Shown here piece by piece: positions 1 to 8,776 of a DNA stretch of 64,000 nucleotides. Below the pieces are notes generated by a model. That model did not search any database. It had not been told where the DNA came from and saw only the letters and a program-made list of their open reading frames with translations. The DNA comes from Palsa-661 sp035535015 (GTDB lineage: Bacteria; Actinomycetota; Acidimicrobiia; Acidimicrobiales; UBA8190). The stretch is taken from the NCBI GenBank assembly GCA_035535015.1, contig DATLQU010000036.1:114537-178536 (forward strand), written 5' to 3'. How positions within the stretch are numbered: the stretch's first letter is position 1; every line of letters starts with the position of its first letter. Position numbers and translations under genes: made by a program.

Positions 1-535
1 TGGGCTGGTCGAGGCTGGCCACGACGCGGGCCACTCCCTGGAGGGTGCGCAGCGCCTTGTCGTCCACGCCGCTGGCTTCGGCCACTTCCTCGGGCGTGGG
101 ATCGCGCTGCAGCTCGGTGGCCAGTTCCCAGGTCATACGATCGGCCCGTTGCGCCTGCTCGGCCACCTCCATGGGGACCCGGATGGTGGAGCCGTGTTGC
201 TGGACGGCGCGCTGGAGCGCCTGGCGGATCCACCAGGTTGCGTATGTCGAGAAGCGGAAGCCGCGTTGCCAGTCGAACTTGTCGACGGCCCGCATGAGTC
301 CGAAGGTTCCCTCTTGGACCAGGTCTCCGAAGTCGACACCACGGTCCTGATAGCGGCGGGCCCAATGGACCACCAGTCGCAGATTGGCCGAGATCATGGC
401 CCGGCGCGCCTCCTCGTCACCGGCGGCCACGCGCTTGGCCAGCTCGGTCTGGGCGTCCGGGTCGGGAAGGGGGTACTGGTCCAGATCGTCCAGGAAGTAC
501 CGAATGCTGTCGGGGGTGCTTGAAAATTTCGCCAT
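1..535 (-). CDS. RNA polymerase sigma-70 family factor, 3' part missing (runs off window)
   Basis: The reverse strand reads an open frame from ATG at 535 to the window edge, about 178 residues. It begins MAKFSSTPDSIRYFLDDLDQ. Region 2 follows: core-binding NLRLVVHWARRYQDRGVDF, then DLVQEGTFGLMRAVDKFDW, then the -10 recognition part FRFSTYATWWIRQALQRAV. The beginning of region 3 (RDPTPEEVAEASGVD) comes next. Region 4 (-35 recognition) lies outside the window. The short N-terminus without a long region 1.1 suggests a group 2 or 3 factor of the RpoD/HrdB type rather than the main housekeeping factor, but without region 4 this is not certain. Confidence 0.93.
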   Translation of the reverse strand, partial: MAKFSSTPDSIRYFLDDLDQYPLPDPDAQTELAKRVAAGDEEARRAMISANLRLVVHWARRYQDRGVDFGDLVQEGTFGLMRAVDKFDWQRGFRFSTYATWWIRQALQRAVQQHGSTIRVPMEVAEQAQRADRMTWELATELQRDPTPEEVAEASGVDDKALRTLQGVARVVASLDQP

Positions 536-553
536 GTCAGCCTCGTGATCGGA

Positions 554-569
554 GGTGTGTGTTCACACC
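554..569. promoter_or_regulatory. Inverted repeat upstream of the sigma factor gene
   Basis: GGTGTG-TGTT-CACACC is a perfect 6-bp stem with a 4-base loop. It lies 19 bases upstream of the sigma factor start, in the leader or promoter region of that minus-strand gene. It could be an operator or a 5' UTR hairpin; nothing in the sequence decides. The rest of 570-745 shows no gene I can support. Confidence 0.3.
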
Positions 570-745
570 GGGAACAACACGGGTGTCGTCCTCCGCATTC
601 CTGATACCCCGTACTCCCTTTGTCGTCACAAGCATTTCTCGGGAATATCCGTTTCCCAGGAGCTTCCCGCCCGGACGGGGGCGGCCGGGAGGACTCGGAT
701 CGGGCCCGGGTTGCGGTCGGAGGGCCTTGGTGATGCGCTCTTGCC

Positions 746-1444
746 GTGCCCACCCCGGAGAACCCCATTCCTGAGAACCCCATTCCTGAGAACCCCGCCC
801 GGAGGCTTACCGAAAACGGCTCGCCCCTGCCTGGCCGCCTGCCTGCCGGCGGTCCGGGTGGGCCCCGGGGTCGGCTGGTGGCCGTCCGGCACGGGGCCAC
901 AACGTGGAGCGAGTCCCTGCGGCACACCGGCAGAAGCGACATCGCGCTCGAGCCTCTCGGTCGGGATCAGGCCCGCGCCGTGGGCCGGCGCCTGGCCGGG
1001 CACCGGTTCGCCCTGGTGCTCACCAGCCCGCTGGCCCGCGCCCGGGAGACATCGTTGCTGGCCGGGTTCGCCGAGGCGGAGGTTTGCGACGACCTGCGGG
1101 AGTGGGACTACGGCGCCTACGAGGGCCGGACCACGGCCGAGATCCGGGTCGATGACGCCGACTGGTCGCTGTGGCGTGACGGGGTGCCCGACGGGGAGAC
1201 GCTCGAGGAGGTGGGCCGGCGGGCCGACGCCGTGGTGGCGCTCGTGCGGCGGACGGCCGGCGACGTCCTCGTTTTCGCCCACGCGCACATCCTGCGGGTG
1301 GTGGCCGCTCGGTGGATCGGTCGCCCGCCGGGCGAGGGCGCCCGGTTGGTGCTCAACCCGGCCACCATCAGCGTGCTCGGCTGGGAGCGCGAGACCCCGG
1401 TGGTGGAACGGTGGAACGTGACGCCGGACGATCTGTTCGGGTGA
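746..1444 (+). CDS. Histidine phosphatase family protein (phosphoglycerate mutase-like)
   Basis: About 232 residues from GTG at 746. The phosphohistidine motif VRHGATTW (about residues 46-53) is followed by the usual LTSPLARARETS block, LREWDYGAYEGRT and the second catalytic His in VFAHAHILRVV. This is the broad-specificity phosphatase branch (cobC/gpmB-like); the substrate cannot be read from sequence. The first 30 or so residues include a repeat (PENPI units) and are atypical, since family members usually start just before the RHG motif. The true start could therefore lie downstream, for example at the GTG just before the RHG motif. Confidence 0.85.
   Translation: MPTPENPIPENPIPENPARRLTENGSPLPGRLPAGGPGGPRGRLVAVRHGATTWSESLRHTGRSDIALEPLGRDQARAVGRRLAGHRFALVLTSPLARARETSLLAGFAEAEVCDDLREWDYGAYEGRTTAEIRVDDADWSLWRDGVPDGETLEEVGRRADAVVALVRRTAGDVLVFAHAHILRVVAARWIGRPPGEGARLVLNPATISVLGWERETPVVERWNVTPDDLFG
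758..796 (+). repeat. 15-bp tandem repeat, 2.6 copies
   Basis: The unit GAGAACCCCATTCCT occurs at 758-772 and 773-787, with a third partial copy at 788-796. It lies at the extreme 5' end of the histidine phosphatase reading frame and would encode PENPI repeats if translated. Confidence 0.9.
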
Positions 1445-1448
1445 GGGA

Positions 1449-2564
1449 TCAGACGGTGCGACCCTCGGGCTGTTCGGGTCGGCGGTCCACGGGGCGTCGG
1501 GGGAATTGGGGGACGTCGACGGTTTGCTCCGGGTAGCGGCGGGGGCCGGTCCAGGCCGCCGGTGGGGCGAAGACGATGTCGGTCAGGGCGTAGGCGAGGG
1601 CCTCGTAGTTGACGCGCCATCCCCGGAAGTGGGCCCAGGCCTCCTCGGCGCTGCGCTCGAGGGGGACGGTGGCCTGTTCCAGACGGGCCACGGCCTCGAC
1701 GAAATCCTCGGAGGGCAGGGCGATCTCGGCGTCAGGCCGGGGGTCGGGATCGAAGGGGAGGTGGATGGCCCGGGCGATGTCGCGCAGACAGGTGAAGCCC
1801 ATGCGGACACAGAGCCGCGCCTCGGCCGGCGCCGCCGACGGGCAGACGGCCAAGTAGAGGGCGGCCGAGTCGAGCACGGCGATGAGACCGACGAGCCAGG
1901 AATTGGTGGGGTGGGGAGAACGCATGTAGAGCAGCGCCGGGTAGGTGGTGTGACTCTCGGCCACGTCGGCCGACCAGCGTTCCCAGTCGCCGTAGAACGA
2001 CGCCAGGTTTCCCTCTATGCCCACCAGGTAGTGGCGGGCCAGCAGCTCCGGCCCCCAGGCCGGTGTGCCGGCTCGGCTCTCGAGCATGGTGACGAGTGTC
2101 TCGCGCCGGTTGAAGGCGTCGTAGAGAGCCGGGAGGTAGGCGATCTGGAGCGCCACCACGAGGAGACCGAAGGCGGCGGCCAGGAAGGCCACCACTTCGG
2201 GGGCCGAATGGCTCTCGATGGCGAAGCCCAGGGTGAAGATGGATGAGCCCGACTCGATGAAGCAGTGACCGAACGGGGCGTTCCCCGTACTCCATATGAT
2301 GAGGGCGAAGCCGATCAGGCCGGTGGACAGCCAGATGCCGAGCCGGAGCAACATCACCATGGGCTCGACGGTGGTGAGGAGGTGGTCGCGCCTCTCGAAC
2401 GATGTGATGCGGGCCACGGTGGTGTGGATGAGCCTGCGGGTGAGGCGGGCGCCGAGGGCCACGGGGCCCGTGGTATGGGGTCGGGGAACGACCAGGGCGC
2501 GGACGAGGTCGTACAGATCGGCGAAGACGAGGGCGATGCCGATCGCCCCCACCAGCCACTTCAT
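1449..2564 (-). CDS. Multi-pass membrane protein with ion-channel-like pore segment
   Basis: 371 residues from the ATG at 2564 (MKWLVGAIGIALVF). The frame stays open further upstream, but that part looks non-coding. Hydrophobic segments lie near residues 1-20, 70-95 and 130-155. Between the second and third is a loop SGSSIFTLGFA, which resembles the pore helix and filter region of two-TM ion channels. The C-terminal half (about 200 residues) is soluble, rich in Trp, Arg and Glu, and looks cytoplasmic. It converges with the histidine phosphatase and lies downstream of the Rrf2 gene on the same strand. The channel assignment is inference; I do not recognise the family precisely. Confidence 0.7.
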   Translation of the reverse strand: MKWLVGAIGIALVFADLYDLVRALVVPRPHTTGPVALGARLTRRLIHTTVARITSFERRDHLLTTVEPMVMLLRLGIWLSTGLIGFALIIWSTGNAPFGHCFIESGSSIFTLGFAIESHSAPEVVAFLAAAFGLLVVALQIAYLPALYDAFNRRETLVTMLESRAGTPAWGPELLARHYLVGIEGNLASFYGDWERWSADVAESHTTYPALLYMRSPHPTNSWLVGLIAVLDSAALYLAVCPSAAPAEARLCVRMGFTCLRDIARAIHLPFDPDPRPDAEIALPSEDFVEAVARLEQATVPLERSAEEAWAHFRGWRVNYEALAYALTDIVFAPPAAWTGPRRYPEQTVDVPQFPRRPVDRRPEQPEGRTV

Positions 2565-2583
2565 GGCGGTCAAAGACGAGTGC

Positions 2584-3027
2584 TCAGTGCAGCGACCGGG
2601 CCGGGGCGACGCCGCGTGACCGGAGGACCATGTCGGCCAGGGTGAAGGAGTCGAGGTGCTCGCGCATGTGCTCACCGACCTCCGACCAGACGGCCAGGAG
2701 GATGCACTGACCTTCGTGTTCGCAGGCGCCGTTCTCGTGGGGCCGGCCGAAATCGCCGGCCACGATGGGGCCGTCGACGGCGTTCACGATCTCGGAGAGG
2801 GTGATCTCCTCGGGGGTCCGGGCGAGGACGTAGCCGCCGCCCACGCCCCTCTTGGACCGGACCAGGCCGGCACCCTTCAGGGCCAGGAGGATCTGCTCGA
2901 GGTAGGGCTGGGGCAAGCCGGTGCGCTCCGCGATGTCCCGCACGGACGTCGGCCCGAGGGCGTCTCCATGAAGGGCCAGGGAGAGAAGGGCGCGACTGGC
3001 GTAGTCCCCCCGGGTCGAGACTTTCAC
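2584..3027 (-). CDS. Rrf2 family transcriptional regulator
   Basis: 147 residues. The N-terminus MKVSTRGDYASRALLSLALH and the winged helix (SVRDIAERTGLPQPYLEQIL, then LVRSKRGVGGGYVLAR) are textbook Rrf2. Cys102 and Cys108 are spaced as the first two ligand cysteines of Fe-S-binding members (IscR, NsrR). The third position six residues on is Trp, so a three-Cys cluster site is not present. It could sense Fe-S, nitric oxide or redox state, or have lost cluster binding. It is divergent from the phosphodiesterase gene across about 80 bp, and the membrane protein gene follows it by 19 bp on the same strand. Confidence 0.92.
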   Translation of the reverse strand: MKVSTRGDYASRALLSLALHGDALGPTSVRDIAERTGLPQPYLEQILLALKGAGLVRSKRGVGGGYVLARTPEEITLSEIVNAVDGPIVAGDFGRPHENGACEHEGQCILLAVWSEVGEHMREHLDSFTLADMVLRSRGVAPARSLH

Positions 3028-3108
3028 GGTCCGATCCTACCCGGCGCCCCCGGTGTCCCTGCTGGAAGGTGGGGGAGACGGCCAGCGGAGGGTGGGTACA
3101 GTGCCGCT

Positions 3109-3170
3109 GTGACCGACACCGCCGCTGCGACCGACACCGCCGCTGCGACCGACACCGCCGCTGTGACCGA
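3109..3170 (+). repeat. 18-bp tandem repeat, about 3.4 copies, at the start of the phosphodiesterase gene
   Basis: Units of the form G(T/C)GACCGACACCGCCGCT lie at 3109-3126, 3127-3144 and 3145-3162, followed by a degenerate copy. Each unit encodes (V/A)TDTAA. Two copies carry GTG, so copy-number change would alter both the N-terminus and the number of possible start codons. Confidence 0.95.
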
Positions 3171-4296
3171 TACCGTGGCCGACGAGCCCGTTCTCCCCGA
3201 CTACGGCGGGGCCTGTCTGGCGTCGGTGGTGCCCGCTCTTCTCGGCCGGTCCGACCCCGAGAGCCCCTCGTGGCTACCCGGTCCGGCCCGTGAGGCGCGG
3301 CAGGTGGTGCTTCTGGTGCTCGACGGGCTCGGGTGGCGGCAACTGGAGGCGAGCCGGGCGGCGGCGCCGACGGTGGCCTCGGGCGAGGGCGGGGCCATCA
3401 CCTCCGTCGTTCCCACCACCACCGCCACCGCCCTCACCTCCATCACGACGGGGCGGCCGCCGGCCGAGCACGGGGTCGTGGGCTACCGGGTGCGGGTGAG
3501 CGGCGGCAAGGGGGCCGGCGACGAGATCATGAACGTGCTTCGCTGGCGCAGCGAAAGCGGCGACATGCGGCAGAGCCGACCGGCCGAGGAATTCCAGAAG
3601 ATGGCCCCTTTCGGGGGCGTCGTCGTACCCGCCGTCACCCGGTCCGAATTCTCGTCGACGGGGTTCACGGCCGCCCATCTGGCCGGGGCGCGGCTGGTGG
3701 GATGGTCGGTGCCGTCCACCATGGTGGTGGAGGTGCGCCGGCTTCTCGGCGAGGGCGAACCTTTCATCTATGCCTACTACGACGGTCTGGACAAGGTGGC
3801 CCACGAACGGGGGCTGGGCGAGCACTTCGCCCAGGAGTTGCGGACCGTCGACCGCCTGGTGGGCGACCTGATCGACGTGCTGCCCGGTGGAGCAGGCCTG
3901 GTGGTGACCTCCGACCACGGGCAGGTGGAAGTGGGACCCTCGGCCCGGTTGCCCGGCCCCGAGCTCCTGGCCGCAGCCGTTCTGCTGTCGGGGGAGGGGC
4001 GGTTCCGGTGGCTGCACGCCCGGGAGGGGGCAGCGGCCGATCTGCTGGCGGCGGCGCAGGAGGCCCATGGCGACGAGGCCTGGGTCCGGACGCGCCAGCA
4101 GATGGTCGACGACGGATGGTTCGGTGGAACCCTCTCCACCGAGGTCGCCCACCGGCTGGGCGACGTGGCGCTGGTGGCCCGGGCGCCGGTGGCCTTTCTC
4201 GATCCGGCCGACACCGGCGAGACTCGGCTGCTGGCCCGGCACGGTTCGCTGACGGCGGCCGAGATGTACGTGCCCCTGGTGGCCTGGGCCAATTGA
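3109..4296 (+). CDS. Alkaline phosphatase superfamily protein (nucleotide pyrophosphatase/phosphodiesterase type)
   Basis: About 395 residues if GTG at 3109 is the start; GTG at 3163 is an in-frame alternative inside the repeat. Metal and nucleophile motifs are in order: VVLLVLDGLGW (first Asp), TTTATALTSITTGRPP (Thr nucleophile region, followed by EHGVVGY), YAYYDGLDKVAHERG (Asp and His) and VVTSDHGQVEV (Asp-His pair). This matches type I phosphodiesterase/nucleotide pyrophosphatase proteins, which cleave phosphodiester or pyrophosphate bonds. No signal peptide is evident, so it is probably cytoplasmic. It is followed after 37 bp by bpa. Confidence 0.85.
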   Translation: MTDTAAATDTAAATDTAAVTDTVADEPVLPDYGGACLASVVPALLGRSDPESPSWLPGPAREARQVVLLVLDGLGWRQLEASRAAAPTVASGEGGAITSVVPTTTATALTSITTGRPPAEHGVVGYRVRVSGGKGAGDEIMNVLRWRSESGDMRQSRPAEEFQKMAPFGGVVVPAVTRSEFSSTGFTAAHLAGARLVGWSVPSTMVVEVRRLLGEGEPFIYAYYDGLDKVAHERGLGEHFAQELRTVDRLVGDLIDVLPGGAGLVVTSDHGQVEVGPSARLPGPELLAAAVLLSGEGRFRWLHAREGAAADLLAAAQEAHGDEAWVRTRQQMVDDGWFGGTLSTEVAHRLGDVALVARAPVAFLDPADTGETRLLARHGSLTAAEMYVPLVAWAN

Positions 4297-4333
4297 TGAG
4301 CAACCGACGGCGCAGTTTGGGAGGATCGTGGGC

Positions 4334-4873
4334 GTGACCGACAAGAGTGGACCCGGCACCGAAGAGACCACCGAGGCGGTCCTGCTCGAGCCCGGGGAGC
4401 GGGGGAGCTTCACCGAGGCTCTGAACGGAGACGAAGCCGAGGACCGGCCGGAGCAGACGGTCGAATTGGTGGAACAGCCGGCCAAGGTGATGCGGATCGG
4501 CTCGATGGTGAAGCAGCTGCTCGACGAGGTGCGCAACGCCCCCCTCGACGAGGCCAGCCGGACCCGGCTCCGGGAGATCCATCAACAGTCGATCCGCGAA
4601 CTGGCCAGTGCTCTCAGCCCCGACCTGGCGGCCGAGCTCGACCGGATGGCGCTGCCCTTCGACGAGGCCACGGTGCCGTCGGAGGCGGAGCTGCGGATCG
4701 CCCAGGCCCAGCTGGTGGGCTGGCTCGAGGGGCTCTTCCACGGAATTCAGGCCACCCTGATGGCCCAGCAGATGGCGGCGCGGGCCCAGCTCTCGGAGAT
4801 GCGGCAGCCCGGCCTCCCTCCCGGGCGGGGTCCGGGCGACGACGGGTCGCCCCGGCCCGGTGCCTACCTCTGA
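4334..4873 (+). CDS. bpa: Bacterial proteasome activator (Bpa/PafE family)
   Basis: 179 residues from GTG at 4334, which sits 9 bases after GGGAGG (GTG at 4328 is in frame but too close). The core from about residue 45 (VEQPAKVMRIGSMVKQLLDE) through IHQQSIRELASALSPDLAAEL to QAQLVGWLEGLFHGIQATLM is the four-helix DUF2587 fold. It forms the ATP-independent dodecameric ring that opens the 20S proteasome in mycobacteria. The protein ends in GAYL, matching the C-terminal GQYL gate-opening motif with Ala for Gln. It implies a Pup-proteasome system elsewhere in the genome. Confidence 0.9.
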   Translation: MTDKSGPGTEETTEAVLLEPGERGSFTEALNGDEAEDRPEQTVELVEQPAKVMRIGSMVKQLLDEVRNAPLDEASRTRLREIHQQSIRELASALSPDLAAELDRMALPFDEATVPSEAELRIAQAQLVGWLEGLFHGIQATLMAQQMAARAQLSEMRQPGLPPGRGPGDDGSPRPGAYL

Positions 4874-4889
4874 CGTCTGTCATTCCCGC

Positions 4890-4918
4890 TTGATAGGGTC
4901 GAATCCCAAAGTTGTAGT
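4890..4918 (+). promoter_or_regulatory. Candidate dnaE promoter
   Basis: TTGATA (4890-4895), a 17-base spacer and TGTAGT (4913-4918) resemble sigma-A -35 and -10 boxes. They lie in the 92-bp gap between bpa and dnaE, about 48 bases before the dnaE ATG. Prediction by eye only. Confidence 0.4.
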
Positions 4919-4965
4919 TCACCGGTGCTGACCCCGCGGCGCCCGTCATAGAGAGGCGACGGCGC

Positions 4966-7900
4966 ATGGCCGGCGAGAAATCGTTCGCCCACCTGCACAC
5001 CCACACCGAGTACTCGATGCTCGACGGCGCCGCCCGGATCGGCGAGTTGGTCGACGCGGCCCTGGCCGACGGGCAACCGGCATTGGGCATCACCGATCAC
5101 GGCAACATGTATGGGGTCCTCGACTTCTACGCCCAGTGTCGGGAGAAGGGCATCACGCCGGTGATCGGCACGGAGGCGTACATGGCGGGGGACTCCCGTC
5201 ACGAACGTCCGGTGCGCCGGGGCAAGGTGGACGACACCGGGGGCGATGTCGAGGGTGGAGAGAAGCTCTACTACCACCTGACCCTTCTGGCCGAGACCAA
5301 TCAGGGGTACGGCAACCTGATGAAGCTGTCGTCGGCCGCCTACCTCGAGGGCTACTACTACAAGCCCCGGGTCGACTGGGAGTTGCTCGAGCGGCACAGC
5401 CCCGGCCTGATCGCCACCACCGGATGTCTGGGGGGCGTGGTCCTGCAGGCCTTGCTGGCCGACGACGAGGAGCGAGCCCTCAAGTTGGCCGGACGGCTGC
5501 AGGACATCTTCGGGCGCGAGAACCTGTTCGTCGAACTCCAGGATCACGGCCTGGCCGCCCAGAGCCGGACCAATCCCGGCCTGATCCGTATCGCCCGGCA
5601 ACTCGACGCCCCCCTGATCGCCACCAACGACAGCCACTACACGCACCGTCAGGACGCGGTGGCCCATGACGCACTGCTCTGTGTGCAGACGGGTGCGTTG
5701 ATCGACGACCCGAAGCGATTCAAGTTCGAAGGTGAAGAGCACTACCTGAAGTCGGCGGCCGAGATGCGGTCGCTGTTCTCCGAAGTTCCCGAGGCCTGCG
5801 ACAGCACTCTGCTGATCGCCGAGCGGGCCAACGTCGAGATCGAGTTCGGGTTGAATGCGCTGCCCGAATTCCCGGTGCCGGCCGAGTTCAAGGGGGAGCG
5901 CTACGAGGAGCGCGCCGACGCCTATCTCCGGCACCTGGCCTACGAGGGGGCGCGCCAGCGTTACGGCAGCGGATTCGGCCCTCACGTCGAACAGAGGCTC
6001 GACTTCGAGCTCGGCGTCATCTCCAACATGGGCTTCGCCGCGTATTTCCTCGTGGTCTGGGACCTGATCCGCTTCGCCCGGACGAGTGGGATCCGGGTCG
6101 GGCCCGGGCGGGGGTCGGCCGCCGGGTGCTGTGTGGCCTACTGCCTCGAGATCGTCGACCTCGACCCCATCCGCTACGACCTGCTGTTCGAGCGCTTCCT
6201 GAACCCGGGCCGCAAGCAGATGCCCGACATCGACATGGACTTCGACGAGCGCTACCGCGGCGAGATGATCAAGTACGCAGCCAAGCGCTACGGCGACGAC
6301 CGGGTGGCGCAGATCGTCACCTTCTCCACCATCAAGGCCCGGGCCGCGGTGCGCGACGCGGCACGGGTGCTCGGGTTGCCCTACATCGTGGGGGACCGGA
6401 TCGCCAAGGCCATGCCGCCGTTGATCATGGGACGCGACACCCCTCTGCGGGCCTGTCTCGACCGGATCGAAGGACAGGACGACGGTTTCGCCGCCGCCGG
6501 TGAATTGCGCGAGATGTACGCTCAGGACCCCGAGGCGCGCCGGGTGATCGATGTGGCCAAGGGCCTCGAAGGTCTGCGACGGCAGGACGGCATCCATGCC
6601 GCCGCCGTGGTGATCACCAAAGATCCTCTGACCGAGTACCTCCCCGTCCAGCGCAAGCCCGAGAGCGGGCAGGCCCTGACCGAGGCGCCCGTCGTCACGC
6701 AGTACGAGATGCACGGCGTCGAGGAACTGGGCCTGCTCAAGATGGACTTCCTGGGGCTGCGGAACCTGTCGGTCATCGAGCGTGCCCTTGATCTGGTGGC
6801 GCTGACCGAAGGAGCCCGACCCGACATCGACGGTGTCGACCTGGCCGACCCCGAGACGTTCGCCGCTCTGTGCCGGGGTGATTCGATCGGCGTGTTCCAG
6901 CTCGAGGGTGGTCCCATGCGCTCTCTGATGCGCTCTCTGGCGCCGACCTCGTTCGACGACGTGGCCGCTCTCGTCGCTCTGTACCGGCCGGGCCCCATGG
7001 CAGCCAACATGCACAAGGACTACGCCGACCGGAAGAACGGTCGGAAGCCGGTGACCTACCTGCATCCCGACCTGGAACCGATCCTGGCCGATACGTACGG
7101 GCTGATGATCTACCAGGAGTCGGTCATGCGGGTGGCTCAGAAGTTCGCCGGATACACGCTGGCCGAGGCCGACAATCTCCGCAAGGCGTGCGGGAAGAAG
7201 ATCAGGGCGATGATCCAGGCCGAGCGCGAGAAGTTCGTGGCCGGTTGCGTGACTGAAGGCTACGAGGAGAGGTTGGGGACGCAGCTGTTCGACATCATCG
7301 AGCCGTTCGCCGACTACGCCTTCAACAAGTCCCACTCCTACGGCTACGGGCTGGTGGCGTACCAGACGGCATGGCTGAAGGCCCATTACCCGGTGGAGTA
7401 CCTGGCCGCGCTGCTCACATCGGTGAAGGACGACAAGGACAAGACGGCGGTGTACCTCGGCGAGTGCCGGTCGATCGGTATCGAGGTCCTGGTGCCCGAC
7501 GTCAACCGCTCGGCCGCCGAGTTCACACCGCTGGTGGGTGAGGACGGAGCGCGGCGGATCGTCTTCGGCTTGGCCGCCGTGCGCAATGTCGGTGAGAGTC
7601 TGGTCGAACGGATCGTGGCCGAACGCCAGGAGAACGGGCCGTTCCTCGACTTCTACGACTTCTGTCGCCGTGTCGATCCCATGGTGCTGAACAAGCGGAC
7701 CGTGGAATCACTGGTGAAGGCCGGTGCCTTCGACTCCCTCGGCCATGTGCGTCAGGGGTTGTGCCTCGTCTTCGAGGACATCGTCGACCGGACGCTCGAA
7801 CGTCGACGAGAAGAGCAGGCGGGGATCTCGACGCTCTTCTCCTCGGTCGAAGGTTTCTCGGCCGACGGCGACACCGTCCCCGGCGGCCCGGCCGGATTCG

Positions 7901-8568
7901 CCGATGTCCGGGTGCCCATCCCCGACACGGAGTTCGCCAAGACGCAGCGTCTGGCCTTCGAGAAGGAGATGCTCGGGCTCTACGTCAGCGACCATCCCCT
8001 GCGGGGCGTGGAGGGGGCGTTGTCGCGCCTGGTCGAGTGCCCCATCTTCGACCTGAAGGAGGAGGACACCGGCGTCGATCCGGGACGTGACGGGCAGGTC
8101 CGGACCGTCGGCGGGGTGGTGACCGCCCTCGTCCGTCGCTACACCAAGCGGGGGGACTTGATGGCCACCTTCACTTTGGAGGACCTGCGGGCGTCGATCG
8201 AGGTGTTCGTCTTCCCCACGGTGATGGCACAGGTGGGGGCGCTGCTGGCCGACGACGCCATCGTCGTTCTGAGAGGGCGGGTCGACACCCGTGACGAGCA
8301 GGTCAAGCTCGTCTGCATGGAGGTCAGCCGGCCCGAGCTGGCCGTGGACGGGGCCTCGGAGCTCCACGTCCGCGTGCCGGTGGGCATCTTCAGCGGGGAC
8401 ACGGTCGATCGGCTCAAGCAGGTGCTGGGCGACAATCCCGGCGACGAACCCGTTTTCCTCCATGTGGGGGAGACGGTCCTGCGGCTGTCGGGGGAATTCA
8501 ACGTGAACAGCCGACGGGGGCTCGCCGCCGAGCTGCGGGTCCTGCTGGGCCCGAACGCCATCTGCTGA
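4966..8568 (+). CDS. dnaE: DNA polymerase III subunit alpha
   Basis: 1200 residues, normal for DnaE1. The N-terminal PHP domain starts FAHLHTHTEYSMLDG (residues 5-19). The polymerase active site has PDIDMDFDERYR near 420-431 (Asp421, Asp423) and KMDFLGLRNL near 592 (Asp594). The helix-hairpin-helix region around 750-850 and a C-terminal OB fold (VRTVGGVVTALVRRYTKRGD, about 1045-1065) are also present. This is the main replicative polymerase. ATG at 4966 is supported by upstream GAGAGGCGA and by the protein starting directly at the PHP domain. Confidence 0.98.
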   Translation: MAGEKSFAHLHTHTEYSMLDGAARIGELVDAALADGQPALGITDHGNMYGVLDFYAQCREKGITPVIGTEAYMAGDSRHERPVRRGKVDDTGGDVEGGEKLYYHLTLLAETNQGYGNLMKLSSAAYLEGYYYKPRVDWELLERHSPGLIATTGCLGGVVLQALLADDEERALKLAGRLQDIFGRENLFVELQDHGLAAQSRTNPGLIRIARQLDAPLIATNDSHYTHRQDAVAHDALLCVQTGALIDDPKRFKFEGEEHYLKSAAEMRSLFSEVPEACDSTLLIAERANVEIEFGLNALPEFPVPAEFKGERYEERADAYLRHLAYEGARQRYGSGFGPHVEQRLDFELGVISNMGFAAYFLVVWDLIRFARTSGIRVGPGRGSAAGCCVAYCLEIVDLDPIRYDLLFERFLNPGRKQMPDIDMDFDERYRGEMIKYAAKRYGDDRVAQIVTFSTIKARAAVRDAARVLGLPYIVGDRIAKAMPPLIMGRDTPLRACLDRIEGQDDGFAAAGELREMYAQDPEARRVIDVAKGLEGLRRQDGIHAAAVVITKDPLTEYLPVQRKPESGQALTEAPVVTQYEMHGVEELGLLKMDFLGLRNLSVIERALDLVALTEGARPDIDGVDLADPETFAALCRGDSIGVFQLEGGPMRSLMRSLAPTSFDDVAALVALYRPGPMAANMHKDYADRKNGRKPVTYLHPDLEPILADTYGLMIYQESVMRVAQKFAGYTLAEADNLRKACGKKIRAMIQAEREKFVAGCVTEGYEERLGTQLFDIIEPFADYAFNKSHSYGYGLVAYQTAWLKAHYPVEYLAALLTSVKDDKDKTAVYLGECRSIGIEVLVPDVNRSAAEFTPLVGEDGARRIVFGLAAVRNVGESLVERIVAERQENGPFLDFYDFCRRVDPMVLNKRTVESLVKAGAFDSLGHVRQGLCLVFEDIVDRTLERRREEQAGISTLFSSVEGFSADGDTVPGGPAGFADVRVPIPDTEFAKTQRLAFEKEMLGLYVSDHPLRGVEGALSRLVECPIFDLKEEDTGVDPGRDGQVRTVGGVVTALVRRYTKRGDLMATFTLEDLRASIEVFVFPTVMAQVGALLADDAIVVLRGRVDTRDEQVKLVCMEVSRPELAVDGASELHVRVPVGIFSGDTVDRLKQVLGDNPGDEPVFLHVGETVLRLSGEFNVNSRRGLAAELRVLLGPNAIC

Positions 8569-8776
8569 GGCGTGGCCGAGCCTCCCGGGCCCGTGGTGCT
8601 TGCGCTCCCCGGGCACGGGTCGACGGGGACGAAGGCCGAGGTCGGCGTGCCGGTTGGGCTCCCCCCGTTCGCATCCCGTATCCTGTAGGGACAACCCCGG
8701 TCCCACCAGTGGGCAGCACCATCGCCTGCCGCCGGTTCCGGGACACCGGGTCAGCGAGACGAGCACGGAGTAGGGC

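Noticed and set aside
2656..3108. N-terminal 151-codon extension of the phosphodiesterase frame
   Set aside because: It is antisense to the Rrf2 gene and has no relation to the phosphatase fold; the start is placed at 3109.
4864..7386. 840-codon minus-strand frame opposite dnaE, and similar long frames opposite pheS/pheT, ribD and priA
   Set aside because: No family motifs; His/Gly/Arg-rich composition typical of antisense shadows of high-GC genes.
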